Below, piece by piece: positions 53,493-64,000 of a stretch of 64,000 nucleotides of DNA (the first letter of the stretch is position 1; every line of letters begins with the position of its first letter). Under the pieces are notes generated by a model. That model was not told the origin of the DNA. It worked only from the letters and a program-made list of their open reading frames with translations, and did no database searches. A program made the position numbers and the translations under genes. This DNA comes from Strigamia acuminata (lineage: Eukaryota > Arthropoda > Chilopoda > Geophilomorpha > Linotaeniidae): NCBI GenBank assembly GCA_949358305.1, contig OX442314.1:25770118-25834117 (forward strand), read 5' to 3'.

Positions 53493-53687
53493 TCATGATT
53501 GTGTGAAAAGTTTGGGACACCTGTCGTTGATTTCGTGTATCACCTGTTGTCTGGTGTGCTTTTTAGCCACTGACTGTCGGGTCCCGTTGGCAGGACTGAG
53601 ACCGAATTGGCGTTCTATTTTTCTCTCCTTTCAGGTCGGGAGATGGACAAACGCCATGCGGAACGGCAGTTGCGATCGGTCGTCCAT
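53493..53687 (-). CDS. Small 64-aa ORF, block B
   Basis: Minus-strand counterpart of 40847-41041, full length, differing by a CTG/CCG (Leu/Pro) change near residue 8. Not recognised. Confidence 0.4.
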
Positions 53688-54052
53688 CGCGGTATTCTCG
53701 CGCTAGTTTTATGCTTGTATTGGACGCGCACACATTGCAAAAATAAAAGATAAATTAGCGTACTGTATCGAAACCTTGGTCCGGCTTTTGAGGAATTTTT
53801 TTTTTTCTTTCTCGTCAACAAAATATACGCGCGATCACACGTAATAACGTCAAAAAATGTTTAATAAACGCCCAAAAACCGTGCATTGGAGTCGTGAGCG
53901 CATTCCGTATTGCAGCGCGACCACGCGCGGATGCACATTGGAGTCGTGGACGACTTTGCGTCGCAATGTGATCGCGGGGAACGGGCTACACGCACGCTCG
54001 AATATGATGCGCGCGTCGGCAAACAATATTATCTCGTGATCGCGCGTCGTGA

Positions 54053-54277
54053 ACCTACCGGGCGGATGTGACGCGTGAATAACCCCAGGATCAAGTTTCA
54101 CGAAAACCTGATTTCGAAGAAAAAAACAACATACCGGTCAGATGTGACGCGTGGATAACCCCAGGGTCAGGTTTCACGAAAACCTGATTTCGAGGAAAAA
54201 ATAACCTACCAGGCGGATGTGACGCATGGATAACCCCAGGATCAGGTTTCACGAAAACCTGATTTCAAGGAAAAAAC
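54053..54277 (+). repeat. Three tandem 75-76 bp repeats, block B
   Basis: Same array as 43761-43985 with one or two base differences (CAGACGG/CAGGCGG). Confidence 0.9.
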
Positions 54278-54790
54278 GAAAAGACGCACAAAGACTACAG
54301 GATAAAAATGATACGTAGAGAGAAGAAAATAGAAATTGATTCCCCGATTCGTGAAATTAATTTCACATCGTGTACTCCAACCATTAATTGCATTGTCGTA
54401 TTAGGTGTTGTGTGAAACGAAGATCGTAAACGTTTCGATCGGTTTACGATTTAAATTTCATCTCTCGGTGCGCGTCGCATCGTCCTAAATGACGCGAATT
54501 CATATCACCGCGTTCGCCAGATTCACGAGCACTTCCAAACCGTTCGTTTCGGACCTTCGCGGGGATCCGGAGGGTTTCGGTGTCTGTCTGGTCTCATGTC
54601 CCAGACTCGCTGCGTTGCGCAGTCACCGGCCAACCAAATGTGTCGGTTAGACGCGTCGCAATGAATAGGGGCAGACATGGATGTGTGTTAAAAAATAAAC
54701 AATAGTTGGCTGCTGCGGATAACCTCGACCACTCGTCTCAATCGTTCGCTCAACCGACAGGGGCGCACCACTGCAGATTTAAATTTTCAG

Positions 54791-54889
54791 ATTTCAATGG
54801 GAGACCTTGTCTCACACAAGGTACGGAATCTCCTTTGTGCCATCCTCGATTCAATCGTTAAAGACAGCATGCTCCTCGACCAGGACTGA
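54791..54889 (+). CDS. Possible short terminal exon, block B
   Basis: Identical to 44503-44601; see there. ATG at 54797. Confidence 0.25.
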   Translation: MSMGDLVSHKVRNLLCAILDSIVKDSMLLDQD

Positions 54890-56184
54890 CTAATAGAATC
54901 AACTGACATTTTACCCACCGCGTTTGATCGCGCGCGTGCTTTTCTTCTCCCTGCCCATCCGTCCGCTTGTTTATTCTATCGTTTGGGCGATGTTGCGGAA
55001 CAAAACGTCTACCTTTTTTATCGCCTTTACACGACCTTTCTTTATTACCCTCCTTCTTGGAATGTGCGTGGCCCCTAGCAATTACGTAACCAAACAGGGT
55101 GCTCACGTTGTTCTCTCTTTTGGTCTAGATAATCCCATTTTCTCCACCGCCACTCAAACACGCCCACATAAAAAATCCAAAGATTTGTTTATTTTATTTT
55201 ATTTTTCTATTTAACAAAACAGACAAACAAAACAAATCGAAAATTAGAGAGAAAATCTGAATAAAAATTGAATAAAGATTGAAACAAAAATTGAATAAAA
55301 ATCGAATGAAAATTGTAATAGAAATTGAATAAAAAAATTGGAGTAAAAATTGGAATGAAAATAGAAAAAAATTGACAAATCCAACGACGCATTCGATTGC
55401 GGTGGCCACCGAGGTGGCCGCCGCCACTGCACGCAAAGCTTCTCGGATGGTTTCGGGGCTCCTCCATCTCCATCTCCCTGCACGCCACCGTGGTCGATTC
55501 CGCCACCGTGGTCGATTCCGCCACCATACCGACCGCCAAGGCAATCGTCCAAAAACGAGTTTAGGTCCTCCAACATAAACGCGAAGCGGATGGCCGCGAC
55601 AATCCTGTCCGACCAAATCCGCGCGCGATGCCACTGCCTCTACACCGGCGGTCTCGGCGCAAGACAGTTGGTAGAAGAAGAGCGAAATAAAAAATTAACA
55701 TTTGAATTAATAATTGGTCAAGACGCTGGGCCAGTCACTTCGGTCGCGCGCGTAGTAACAACGCGCCGGGTACACGCGTCTAGCCGAGGTCTTCTGTTTA
55801 CCCATTTGGAAAGAAAGAGAAAATGAATAAACGTAATTTAATGAGAAGCAAATACTTGTAGATGCAAATAAAACGTAGGGGAGAGGGGGGGGGGGGGGGG
55901 GAAGAAAAACCCAAACCAAACAAAACCAAACAGAGTTTGAAACTGCACGGCGTGATTAAGTCTGTCTCGACGTGCCAAAAATGCCAAAACAATGACAAAG
56001 TATGTGTTAAATGAATGCCGCTTCTTTCTTTGTTTGTTTCTTCATTCGTCTGTTCGTTGTGTGAAAATAAAACAAATTGGTCAATTACACACGTCGAGTT
56101 TGGTCCAGAAAACTCACACAACGCAATGAAGACCACCTCGCATGCTTGTTAAAAATTAAAAAGTGATGGCGATGCACGGGGTCT
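54890..56184 (-). other. Possible minus-strand gene segment, block B
   Basis: Counterpart of 44602-45851. The 60-bp insertion at about 55392-55451 reads TIREALRAVAAATSVATAIE in one minus frame, a convincing helix, which hints at a real exon. Frames around it do not join in an obvious way. The poly-G tract at 55883-55901 is longer than in block A. Confidence 0.3.
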
Positions 56185-56239
56185 CCCGCCCGTGCGCGTG
56201 TGCACATGCTAATGTAATGTACGCACGCGCACGGGCGGG
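56185..56239. repeat. GC-rich hairpin, block B
   Basis: Same hairpin as 45852-45907. Confidence 0.85.
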
Positions 56240-56516
56240 CGGTCGAGTGAATGCGTGAATCGTCTCTCCACTCGCTCGTTTGTTTGAAAATAGACACTCG
56301 CACTACTTACAGTACCAAAATCCCTCCCCCCACCTATTCACGTTGTCGCAGTTACGTCAAGGTATCACGACGCGCAACAAAAAAAGGAAGAAAGATTTTT
56401 ATCTATTGCGCCACACTCCATTTCGTGAAACACGCGTGTGTATCGATACGTTCGAGCGTTTTATCTGCAAGGTGAGAAAATAGTCGGTTTCCCCGACCAC
56501 CATATTTTAATTTAGC

Positions 56517-56585
56517 CGACTGACTGACTGACTGACTGACTGACTGACTGACAGATAGATAGATAGATAGATAGATAGATGGATA
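56517..56585. repeat. (GACT)n and (GATA)n microsatellites, block B
   Basis: More GACT and fewer GATA units than in block A. Confidence 0.9.
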
Positions 56586-56714
56586 GACAGGGAAACAAAC
56601 AAACGACTAAACAGGCGGTCGGGGATAAACGAGTGAAAACACGATGCGAGCACGGGCGGGGAAACCCCGTATTGTAACACAATAACCGCCATTGTTTACC
56701 GATTTGTTCGCTCA

Positions 56715-56825
56715 TTTATTCACTTGACAATAACAATAATAATAATAATAATAGTAATACCTGTAAAAGCAATAATAGTGATAATAATAGTAATAATAAT
56801 AATAATAGTAATAGAAAGAGAGAGA
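56715..56825. repeat. AT-rich (AATAAT)n tract
   Basis: Imperfect AATAAT/AGTAAT repeats just upstream of the next gene. Confidence 0.85.
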
Positions 56826-56887
56826 TACGCGCATACGCTTATTGACGAAATGTGAATTTCTGTACAGGTGTGCGGACTGGAAAAAAA

Positions 56888-59800
56888 ATGGAGAAACAGA
56901 AAAAGAAAAAAAACCAGAAGGTAGCGAGGAAGAAGTTAAAGGGAACGAAGAAATGGAATACGACCGACAGCCAGAGATCGGATATAGATGGTCAACCGAT
57001 AGATAGTCAGGTGTCGGTGTACTCGGATAGCCAGTTGGTCGACGAGATGGATATCCAGCACAGAGATGACGACGACAGCGATTCCGAAACGAGAACACAA
57101 AGAAGAAGCAACGACGAAGATGCCCGGAAAAATCGGACGAAAAAAAGCGTCAAGAAGACGCGCGTTTTGACGAAAAAGGACGACGAGACGATAAGATCCT
57201 CGACGGAGAATGGTGCCGAGAAGGTGCAAATTTTGATGGAAGTGGGCGACAAATTGGAGAAAACCACAACCAAAAATGATGAAGCCGAGGCAACGAAAAT
57301 TTTGACAAGAGAAGATGACGAGTGGGCGAATCTGAACAAAAGTCTTATTTTATTCGAGGACAACGAGGCACCCGATGCAGACAAACTACAAGAAAAACAA
57401 GAACGGTGAGTAGAAACGCAAATTGTTTGATTTGAATCGCACCGAAGAAGTTATCGCGCGGTTTACATCTATAGCGCGCGCATATAACGCGCGGCTCAAA
57501 GCGTGCGAATTGCGATCCGTTTTTTTTTTTTTTTTTTGGCGCTCGATGCTAGTAACTCGCGATGATTTATTTGTTATTCTATTTAATCGTTTATTTATTT
57601 TTTTATCCCCCCCCCCCCCCCCCCCCCCACTAGACTCGATGACGGCAGACTCACGTCGACGATGCCGAGAACAGAGGATGTAACGGTTCTAAAAACACGC
57701 GTAGATTTCTTGTACCAGCAAGAAGAGGGACGTGGGACTAAATACACACAAATTGCGGAAGAATTACGCACCCTTAATCAAAGGTTGAGTGTAATCGAAG
57801 AAAGACTCACGACCGCCAGTACATCGCAACACATGACCGCAAGTACATCGCAACGCGTGACCACTAGTGCGTCGCAACAGGCTATTTGGTCGTCCTACGA
57901 CCACCTTAAGGTAACAACGACGACAATCAATCAGCTCATTCGTTCGTTCGTTTGTTCGTTCAATCATCTTTCTCGTTTAGGACAAACCTGTCATCGATAC
58001 GAGAAATGGGGTGTGTTGGTTGTGTCCCGACTCAAACAAAGTCCCGAAGGGCCCCAAAGCCGACATATGTAATCACTGGCGGCATATGCACAACGTTGGA
58101 AAAATCAAACCGGCCAGGGAGTTGTTGCGCAATCACGTTGGCAACTTTGAGAACTTTTGTCGGGTATTTCCTAGCGCGTACGCGCGCGATTCGTTTGTTC
58201 GCCTTTATTTACAATGTAAGCTGCGTAGCTCGGACATAACACCGTCCGGACAACTACGTGGTCCGGACAATTTTGTCCGGGCCCGGGCCCAACCAATAAG
58301 GAGCGATGCTAGATTTACTCTTTGGTTTGGACGACTTCCCTTTCCGAATTCCGGGCAAAGCGGTGCATCCCATATAAGGAAAAAATTACCGTGTGGTTCG
58401 GACAAAAATAAAAAATGTCGATTTTCCAATGAAATAAATTAGAAAAAAAAACAAAAACAAAAACACTAAAATAAAAAAAAATAAATAAATAAAAAAAGGT
58501 GTACACACCCTACAGAACGAACATCGCCTGGACTGGACACATTTCTGGGCCCCATCCTACATCCGGGCTACATAGCTTACACTGTATTTCTTTATTTATT
58601 TGTTTGTTTATTTACTTATTTATTAATTTAATTTATTTATTTATTTATTTATTTTTTTTTTTAATTTATTTTTTTTTTTTTTTTTTTCCCCCATTTTCAT
58701 TGATGTGATCATCTCAATCGTTCATCTCTTCTTCAACAGGCACTGATGTTAACGAGGAAGAAGGCGGACGACTGTCCTTTATGCAACACACGATCAGAAA
58801 ATATGCAATATCATTTGCGAGAGACACACAGATTCGACGTACTGCCCACATTTCTGAAGCTAAGTGGGAAGGGCACGAAGAGAGGAGGTGATACCCCTCC
58901 CCACCACAGTGGTGCTCGACAACAGCAAGGGAACGAGAAGAAGAAGAAGGGTGACGAGGTGAGGGAAAAACAATTCGGTTTATTTGTCATTGACATTTTC
59001 TCTCTCTAGGCAATCGTGGTAACACCAAAGACCATGAAGTTGTTGCGAGAAGGATACACGCAATGGGAGAAGAACGTGAGTGTCTCGCCCCAAGGACCTG
59101 CCCGGGCAACTAGACTGATCGATTGTCCGTCTGTTTGTTTGTTTGTTTTATTTCAGCAACCCATCGATTTGAATCGACAAGCTCGGGCCCTAGAGTTTTT
59201 GTTCGGGAAGACACGACCCGACGACGATGACAGTAGCGACATCGAAGACGACGAAGACGAAGGCGAAGACGAAGACGAAGGCGAAGGCGAAGGCGATGGA
59301 AACGGTGGAAACGACGGCGGTCGCGTCGGACATGGTCGCGGCACCGCTCCTGGACGCGGGATGAAGCGCGATTGCGGTCTAATCGCTAGCATTGCGAAGA
59401 GCAAACGCGAACGTGAGGCTAAACAAATACGTGGACGCGGGCCGACTCCCACTACAAAGTCGTCGCCATCGTCGTCGTCGTCGTCGTCGCCGGACAATGA
59501 CAAACCGGATCCGTTCAAGGTAAAGGAAAGGGATCCTTTCCGCTGCTCTCATTAATTTGGTGGTTCGTGTTTGACTGAAATTTCAGACAGCCTTGTATCG
59601 CGAGAAACGAGACATCACGGGAAGCAAATGCGACAGTGTTTACTGCGCGGAGTCGACTAGTCCGCGACTGAGTTGCAAATCGTGTTCCTCTTCGGTACAC
59701 GAAGAATGTGTGGGGCGGACATGGACCAACCGGAAAAGCTACACCAAGTTCTTTTGTAGCGGTTGTCGTAAAATTCGTCCCGCTCCTATCACGAAACTGC

Positions 59801-60447
59801 GGTGAGTGTTTTCTTTCATTTTATTCTGTAATTAACTATAATTTTTTTGACCACACCGTAGTCTAATTCGCTTGTTCATTATTTTACACAGGTACTCCAC
59901 TTACTCGATTGAGCAAAATCTCACCAAACACTTCAACATCTGCTTCCAACACGTCGCAGACGTACTCAATGGAAAGGTTAAAAGTTGGCGGATGAACCTC
60001 TTTGACAAAGGTGCCCCGAAGCGATCGTCCATGTCGACCAACCGACACGATTTACTGATCCAAGACGAAGAACTGGTACAGACTATAGATTTTTTATTAT
60101 TTTTATATGTTTTTGTTTGTTTGTTTGTTTGTTTGTTTGTTTGTTTGTTCGTTCTTTGCTTTCGTTCGATTGAATTTTGCTCATTTACATTTCAGTGCAA
60201 ACGTTTTGCTCATTCTATTATAAAGAAAATAAGGACGGAGCTGCCCATAAAAACACAGTATGCGCAGACGTGGGGACCAGACGGAATTGAAACATTCATG
60301 ACAGCGGTCGCAATTCCCGAATTTCTGACCCGATTGATCTCTAAGATCGAGGACATCGACCGGGACCACGCAGACTTTTTCCTGGCTAATGTGGATCGCC
60401 CGCGGTATTTTGTTGACGATTTGAAAGACACGCGTGCCAGTCCGTGA
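56888..60447 (+). CDS. Nine-exon gene for a coiled-coil, zinc-finger protein (unknown)
   Basis: Exons 56888-57405, 57634-57910, 57981-58215, 58740-58958, 59010-59075, 59157-59519, 59587-59801, 59892-60075 and 60196-60447, about 775 residues. Exon 1 is very basic and acidic in turn; exon 2 has a likely coiled coil (LRTLNQRLSVIEERL). Exon 3 has a C2H2-like finger (CWLCPDS, then HWRHMH), exon 4 another (CPLCNTRSENMQYHLRETH). Exon 6 is Asp/Glu then Gly/Arg-rich. Exon 7 has a PHD-like zinc module (CDSVYC, CKSC, HEEC, FFCSGC). The last exons end in a helical domain (AIPEFLTRLISKIEDI) that faintly recalls RTC4-type C-termini. All phases agree except exon 3 to exon 4, where an exon or border is missed around the insertion at 58216-58739. 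AATAAA follows at 60503. Confidence 0.6.
58216..58739. other. Unusually long intron with inserted sequence
   Basis: Includes GTCCGGAC palindromes and GGGCCCGGGCCC (58240-58300), a stretch that happens to stay open in frame with exon 3, an AATAAA, then A-, TTTA- and T-rich tracts before the acceptor CTTCAACAG. It may be a small mobile insertion, and may hide the exon needed to fix the phase between 58215 and 58740. Confidence 0.4.
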
Positions 60448-61542
60448 AACGGCACAGTTTGTCAGATTTTCTTTTCTATTTTTTATTTTTCATTTGTGGT
60501 TTCGAATAAACAAACACGCACCCCGTTTCGCATTGTTTTTCTTTCGTTTATTTATTTATCCATGCGTTTAACAAAATTTTCAGCACATAAATTGTTGTTG
60601 TGTAAAATTGCACACGCACGCGCGGTTGATTATATACACGCGCGTCCGATTTCCATACTCGCCTCTCGACCGCGCGAGCCTTGTGAAAGCCCTGTGGTTT
60701 CCCATCATCCCTCGGTTCATCCTACACGCGTTCTGCACGACGACGGCGTGGCAGCGAGTAGTTGGTCAACTGCCAAGTACTTTTCCAGCGAGAAAAAGAG
60801 GAAGAAAATTGAATCAACCGGTCTATCAACCGGCCTATCCATCGAATTAAGCAGGTATGTCGACGAGCGAGCGCCATGTTCGCGGACGGACACAGACGGG
60901 AACCACAAGCGGTGTAATTGTCACCATCTTGCTCCCACAGATATTTCGAGAGAAATATTTGACGAAAATAGCGTGGGTAGATATTTTCACCAGTTGCATT
61001 CAAAAGCTAACATAATTTGTATTTTACTCTAAATTTAAATGAAGATTGGCATCATTTACCATTTAAACCCGTGATGAAATTTAAAACGCATCGGTATTTC
61101 AAGGGGGAAGGGAGGATAACACGTGTGCCATTGCTTCCCCTTTAATCACGTTCCCAGCACGTGACAACGATCACGTTCATCCGCGCTGCACACGCGCACC
61201 AACCCGCGCGCCATTTAATGACCGCGCGTTATTTGCAAACCCGAACCCCCTATTATCAGATACCCGTGTCCAACCCTTCTCGGAGGTTTGTTAAAAGATC
61301 TACTCGACCGACTCTGGTAAATCGCGAAGAAAGGTGCACCAAATGTTGTCGCAATAATGCATATACATATCGTGGGAATATCCTGCATCCTATTTTCCCT
61401 GAAATACCAATGCAAATAGCCACCCGCGCTATTTCCACTGCAAAATTTTCTCGTTCGTCCGTACTTACTTTACTTTACTTTACTTTACTTTTTTTTTGTT
61501 TTATTTTTTGTTTTTTTGTTTTGTTTTGTTTTGCCTAGGTCC
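60448..61542. other. Intergenic region upstream of the transposase
   Basis: Poly(A) signal of the preceding gene, then (near 61463-61495) a TTTAC repeat and a T-rich tract ending CCTAG, a splice acceptor 4 bp before the transposase ATG. An untranslated first exon is therefore likely somewhere in 60.6-61.4 kb, but its border is not clear. No piggyBac terminal repeat with TTAA was found here. Confidence 0.4.
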
Positions 61543-63886
61543 ATGACGGACGGTTTTCCAAAAACGCCCAACGACACGCGCGTATGGGCCGCCACGACGA
61601 CGCGGTACCGACCCGCCACGACGACGCGGTACCGACAGGACGTCGGATTCGACGGCGAAACACCCGGCTATCGCGGCCGATGCGTGGCTACCAGCTCGGA
61701 ATTCGACTATTTCGAGGAACTCTTCGGCGAGGCGGCCCGCTTCACCGTGACGGCGACGAACCGGGCCATTCGGAGAGAGGCGAAGCAGGAGAAAGAAGTG
61801 GGAAGAACGCGAGTACAGGTGTTGGGAAAAGTTGACGCACACGTTGCACACGTCGTTCACGGGGGTTCTCAGACGCGCTTTTGGTTCATTGTTCGTATAA
61901 TATACATGTTTTTCGTTTTAGACGCGTTCGATGCAACGACCACGAGGTCCGAGAACTAGACAAAGAACGTTGGTCGCCGTGGCTTGCGGTAGTGGCGCTG
62001 GAGCACCCGGACCACAACGCAGTGTTTTGAGAGTGTGTATCACCGCGGCCGACAGAAGGGCAGCCGAGCTGGCCGCCGGGCGACAGCCCCGACTTCCGTC
62101 TCGACCGCAACACCCGCCACAACCGAGAGGGACAGCGACAAGGGCGCGCGCGCGGGTCCGCCCTCTAACGCTCGATGAGTTTTATGTATATCTAGGGATC
62201 CACGTCTTGGCCGGCTACAACAAACAACCCGAATTGCGACACTACTGGTCGAGCAGCAACGTCGGCGATCTCGGTGCACCGGCCGTTGGGCGAGCCATGA
62301 CACACAAGAGGTTTCAGGAGATTTCGCGGTACCTTCATTACGGCACGCAACCGTCCTACCAACGGTTGCACGTTACCGGCTCTGCACGCGGCCCCGATGG
62401 CGGCAGCACAACGGCGGAAAGGGTGTCATTTTTGAAAGAACGCGAACAGGACGACCGCGCGATGAAAGTTCGCTTGTTCGCCGACCTGGTCAACAAACGC
62501 TTCCGCGCATGTCGGCAACCAAGGACGACGCTCTGCATTGACGAGTCGATGATCGCCTTCCGAGGTCGATCAAAGATAAAAGTGCGTACATTTATTTATT
62601 TATTCATCCAGTTGTCTACATTTGTTCATTCGTTCGGCAAATTTCTTCCAGGTCTTCCAACCGGCCAAACCCATCAAATGGGGATTTGAACTTTTCACGT
62701 TGTGCGAAGCGGGCACCGGCTACGTGCTGAACGACGAGGTGCACTTGGGTAAGCGCACCAAGATGTATTTTGACCCGGACGAAGAGCCGGAACCAGAGTG
62801 AGTCAATTCATCGCCTTTTCTATTTAACCTCGGATTGCTTTACTCCAAACTTGCTAGGTATCCGGGTAGTGTCCTCGGACGCATCGTCGTATACGTGGCC
62901 AGACACTATCTCGGCATGGGGTACACTATCGCCTGCGATAATCGATTTTCGTCCGCCGTGTTATTCGAACACCTCTTCACCCGCCACAACACCATGGCCG
63001 TGGGGACGCTGCGGGCCAATTCGGCCCAGATGCCATCAGATTTTTCGACACTCAGACGATATCAAGGCAACCGGAGAGGTAACGCATTTGCTCGGACGTG
63101 AACGCGCGTTTGATTTATTCAATTATTAATTTTTATTCTATCTATCTCTCTCATTTTTTTTTTTTTTGTAGGCGATTTCATACAACGACAAAACGGTCGG
63201 TTGGTGCTCACTGCGTGGCGAGACACAACCACCGTGAGTTTGCTCAGTACGAACGTCGACCCACTGTCAGCGGCCGGCCGTGTCTTGCGTCGTATCGGTG
63301 GCAGGAACGTGGATATTGCATGTCCGGCGCCCGCACTGTCCTACATCGAAAATTTTCATTGGGTAGACGTCTTGAACCGACTCGTCTCCTCATTCCACAT
63401 CGGACGCCGGTCCAGTTATTGGCACCGATACTTCTTCTTTCAAAAGCTGAATCAAGGTGGGATCAAGGCCCCAATCTCTGATTATTATCATTATTGTTAT
63501 CGTTACAATCTTAATCTCGACTCGTCGTTTTCCATTTATTCCTCGCAGTGTGTGTCAACGCCCGAATCAACATGCGCGAAGTCACAGCCTCCGCGCGCGG
63601 CGATCGATCGCAATTACAATTCCGAAGGGCACTTGTCGCTCAACTCTTGGCTCGGGAGAGGACGAGGACGACGACCACGGCCTCGCGCGCGGCCCTACCT
63701 ACTGGACCCGTCGTCCATCGAATGGAGCACGCGGGGAAAAGTTGTCGATGCGTGGTGTGTCGCGAGGTCCACAAAGAACGCCACGAGAGCAGTTTCTGGT
63801 GCGCTCCCTGCCGGACCCACCTATGTCGCCCACGCTACCGCAATTGTTTCCAACTCCACGAAGCCGGCGCCGGTAGATTGCCGTGA
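61543..63886 (+). CDS. piggyBac-family transposase, six exons, intact
   Basis: Exons 61543-61818, 61922-62581, 62652-62797, 62858-63078, 63172-63456 and 63549-63886 join in phase to about 641 residues; the exon 1 donor could instead be at 61812. A DNA transposase of the DDE type that cuts at TTAA. The N-terminus has the family's FDYFEELFGEAARFTVTATN segment. The domain start is LTLDEFYVYLGIHVLAG; catalytic Asp are seen in CIDESMIAFRGRSK and ACDNRF, and the third probably in NFHWVDVLNRL. The C-terminus holds the cysteine-rich zinc domain (CRCVVC, CAPCRTHLC). AATAAA follows at about 63916. Introns are uncommon in simple piggyBac elements, so a multi-gene element or a domesticated gene are both possible. 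No terminal repeats are visible. Confidence 0.88.
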
Positions 63887-64000
63887 TTTTCTATGCTCTT
63901 TTGTTTGTAAAACTCAATAAATAAATAAACTTTTATGATTTCCACCAGAACATGTAACAATTTTTTTATCTATTTATCGTGTGATAGATGCAGCGGTGGC
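63887..64000 (+). other. 3' end of transposase gene
   Basis: Short 3' untranslated region with overlapping AATAAATAAATAAA about 30 bp after the stop. The window ends before any terminal repeat. Confidence 0.6.

Larger units (their letters stand above)
46501..56634 (+). repeat. Large block, copy B
   Basis: Same content and order as block A but with longer arrays and with the segment from MITE 2 to the 64-aa ORF inverted (50862-53975). It continues without a break into the sequence right of 56634. Confidence 0.9.

Noticed and set aside
57952-58442. Read-through of exon 3 to 58442 as the true gene end
   Set aside because: A good donor (AATGTAAG) lies at 58216 and later exons continue with zinc-finger coding; the open stretch beyond looks like inserted GC-rich sequence. 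An alternative 3' end is still possible.
51788-63886. A virus-transposon fusion such as the herpesvirus-piggyBac elements of fish
   Set aside because: No capsid, polymerase, terminase or other viral hallmark gene is recognisable in the region.

Overview
The window reads as animal, most likely arthropod, nuclear DNA. Genes have short GT-AG introns. There is a partial cysteine-knot peptide exon, the 3' half of an SLC36-type amino-acid transporter, Ty3/Gypsy LTR retrotransposons, TA- and TTAA-flanked MITEs and a piggyBac-family transposase. Nothing bacterial is present and the species is not resolved. Most of the 64 kb is mobile or repeated DNA.

Layout. 1-9290: a Gypsy element on the minus strand (intact pol, intact gag, tRNA-Gln primer site, 1.6-kb 5' LTR); its 3' LTR is off the left edge. 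9.4-12.7 kb: the knottin exon, a decayed transporter exon and three inverted-repeat elements. 12.7-16.25 kb: a decayed Gypsy element without gag. 16.4-35.6 kb: the remains of the transporter gene. One exon is split by a solo LTR with a 5-bp target duplication. The last three exons are tandemly duplicated: copy 1 has a nonsense codon, and copy 2 has an intron filled by a TA-flanked MITE that itself contains a complete 12.9-kb Gypsy element (1042-bp LTRs differing at about 4 sites, TSD AACT). That element carries two unrecognised ORFs downstream of pol.

36.5-64 kb: after a near-perfect foldback, composition becomes richer in CG dinucleotides. A block of about 10 kb occurs twice (36.9-46.3 and 46.5-56.63 kb) on either side of a 200-N gap. 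The left copy stops at exactly the point where the right copy runs on, which looks like two haplotypes or overlapping contigs placed end to end. The copies differ by an inversion of about 3.1 kb and by repeat-array length. Each block has convergent arrays of a 56-bp hairpin repeat around a palindromic core, a MITE pair, a five-exon gene for an acidic coiled-coil protein (about 304 aa) and a convergent 64-aa ORF. To the right lie a nine-exon gene for a coiled-coil and zinc-finger protein (56.9-60.4 kb) and a six-exon piggyBac transposase with an intact reading frame and recognisable catalytic aspartates (61.5-63.9 kb).

How it fits together. The left half is a record of nested insertions that destroyed a host transporter gene. 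The right half may be one large piggyBac-type element carrying accessory genes and foldback arrays, or a host locus dense in repeats beside a domesticated piggyBac gene. The element's outer ends are not visible, so this cannot be settled here. The two candidates for something undescribed are the two post-pol ORFs of the 20.6-33.5 kb Gypsy element and the gene/foldback-array/piggyBac assembly.
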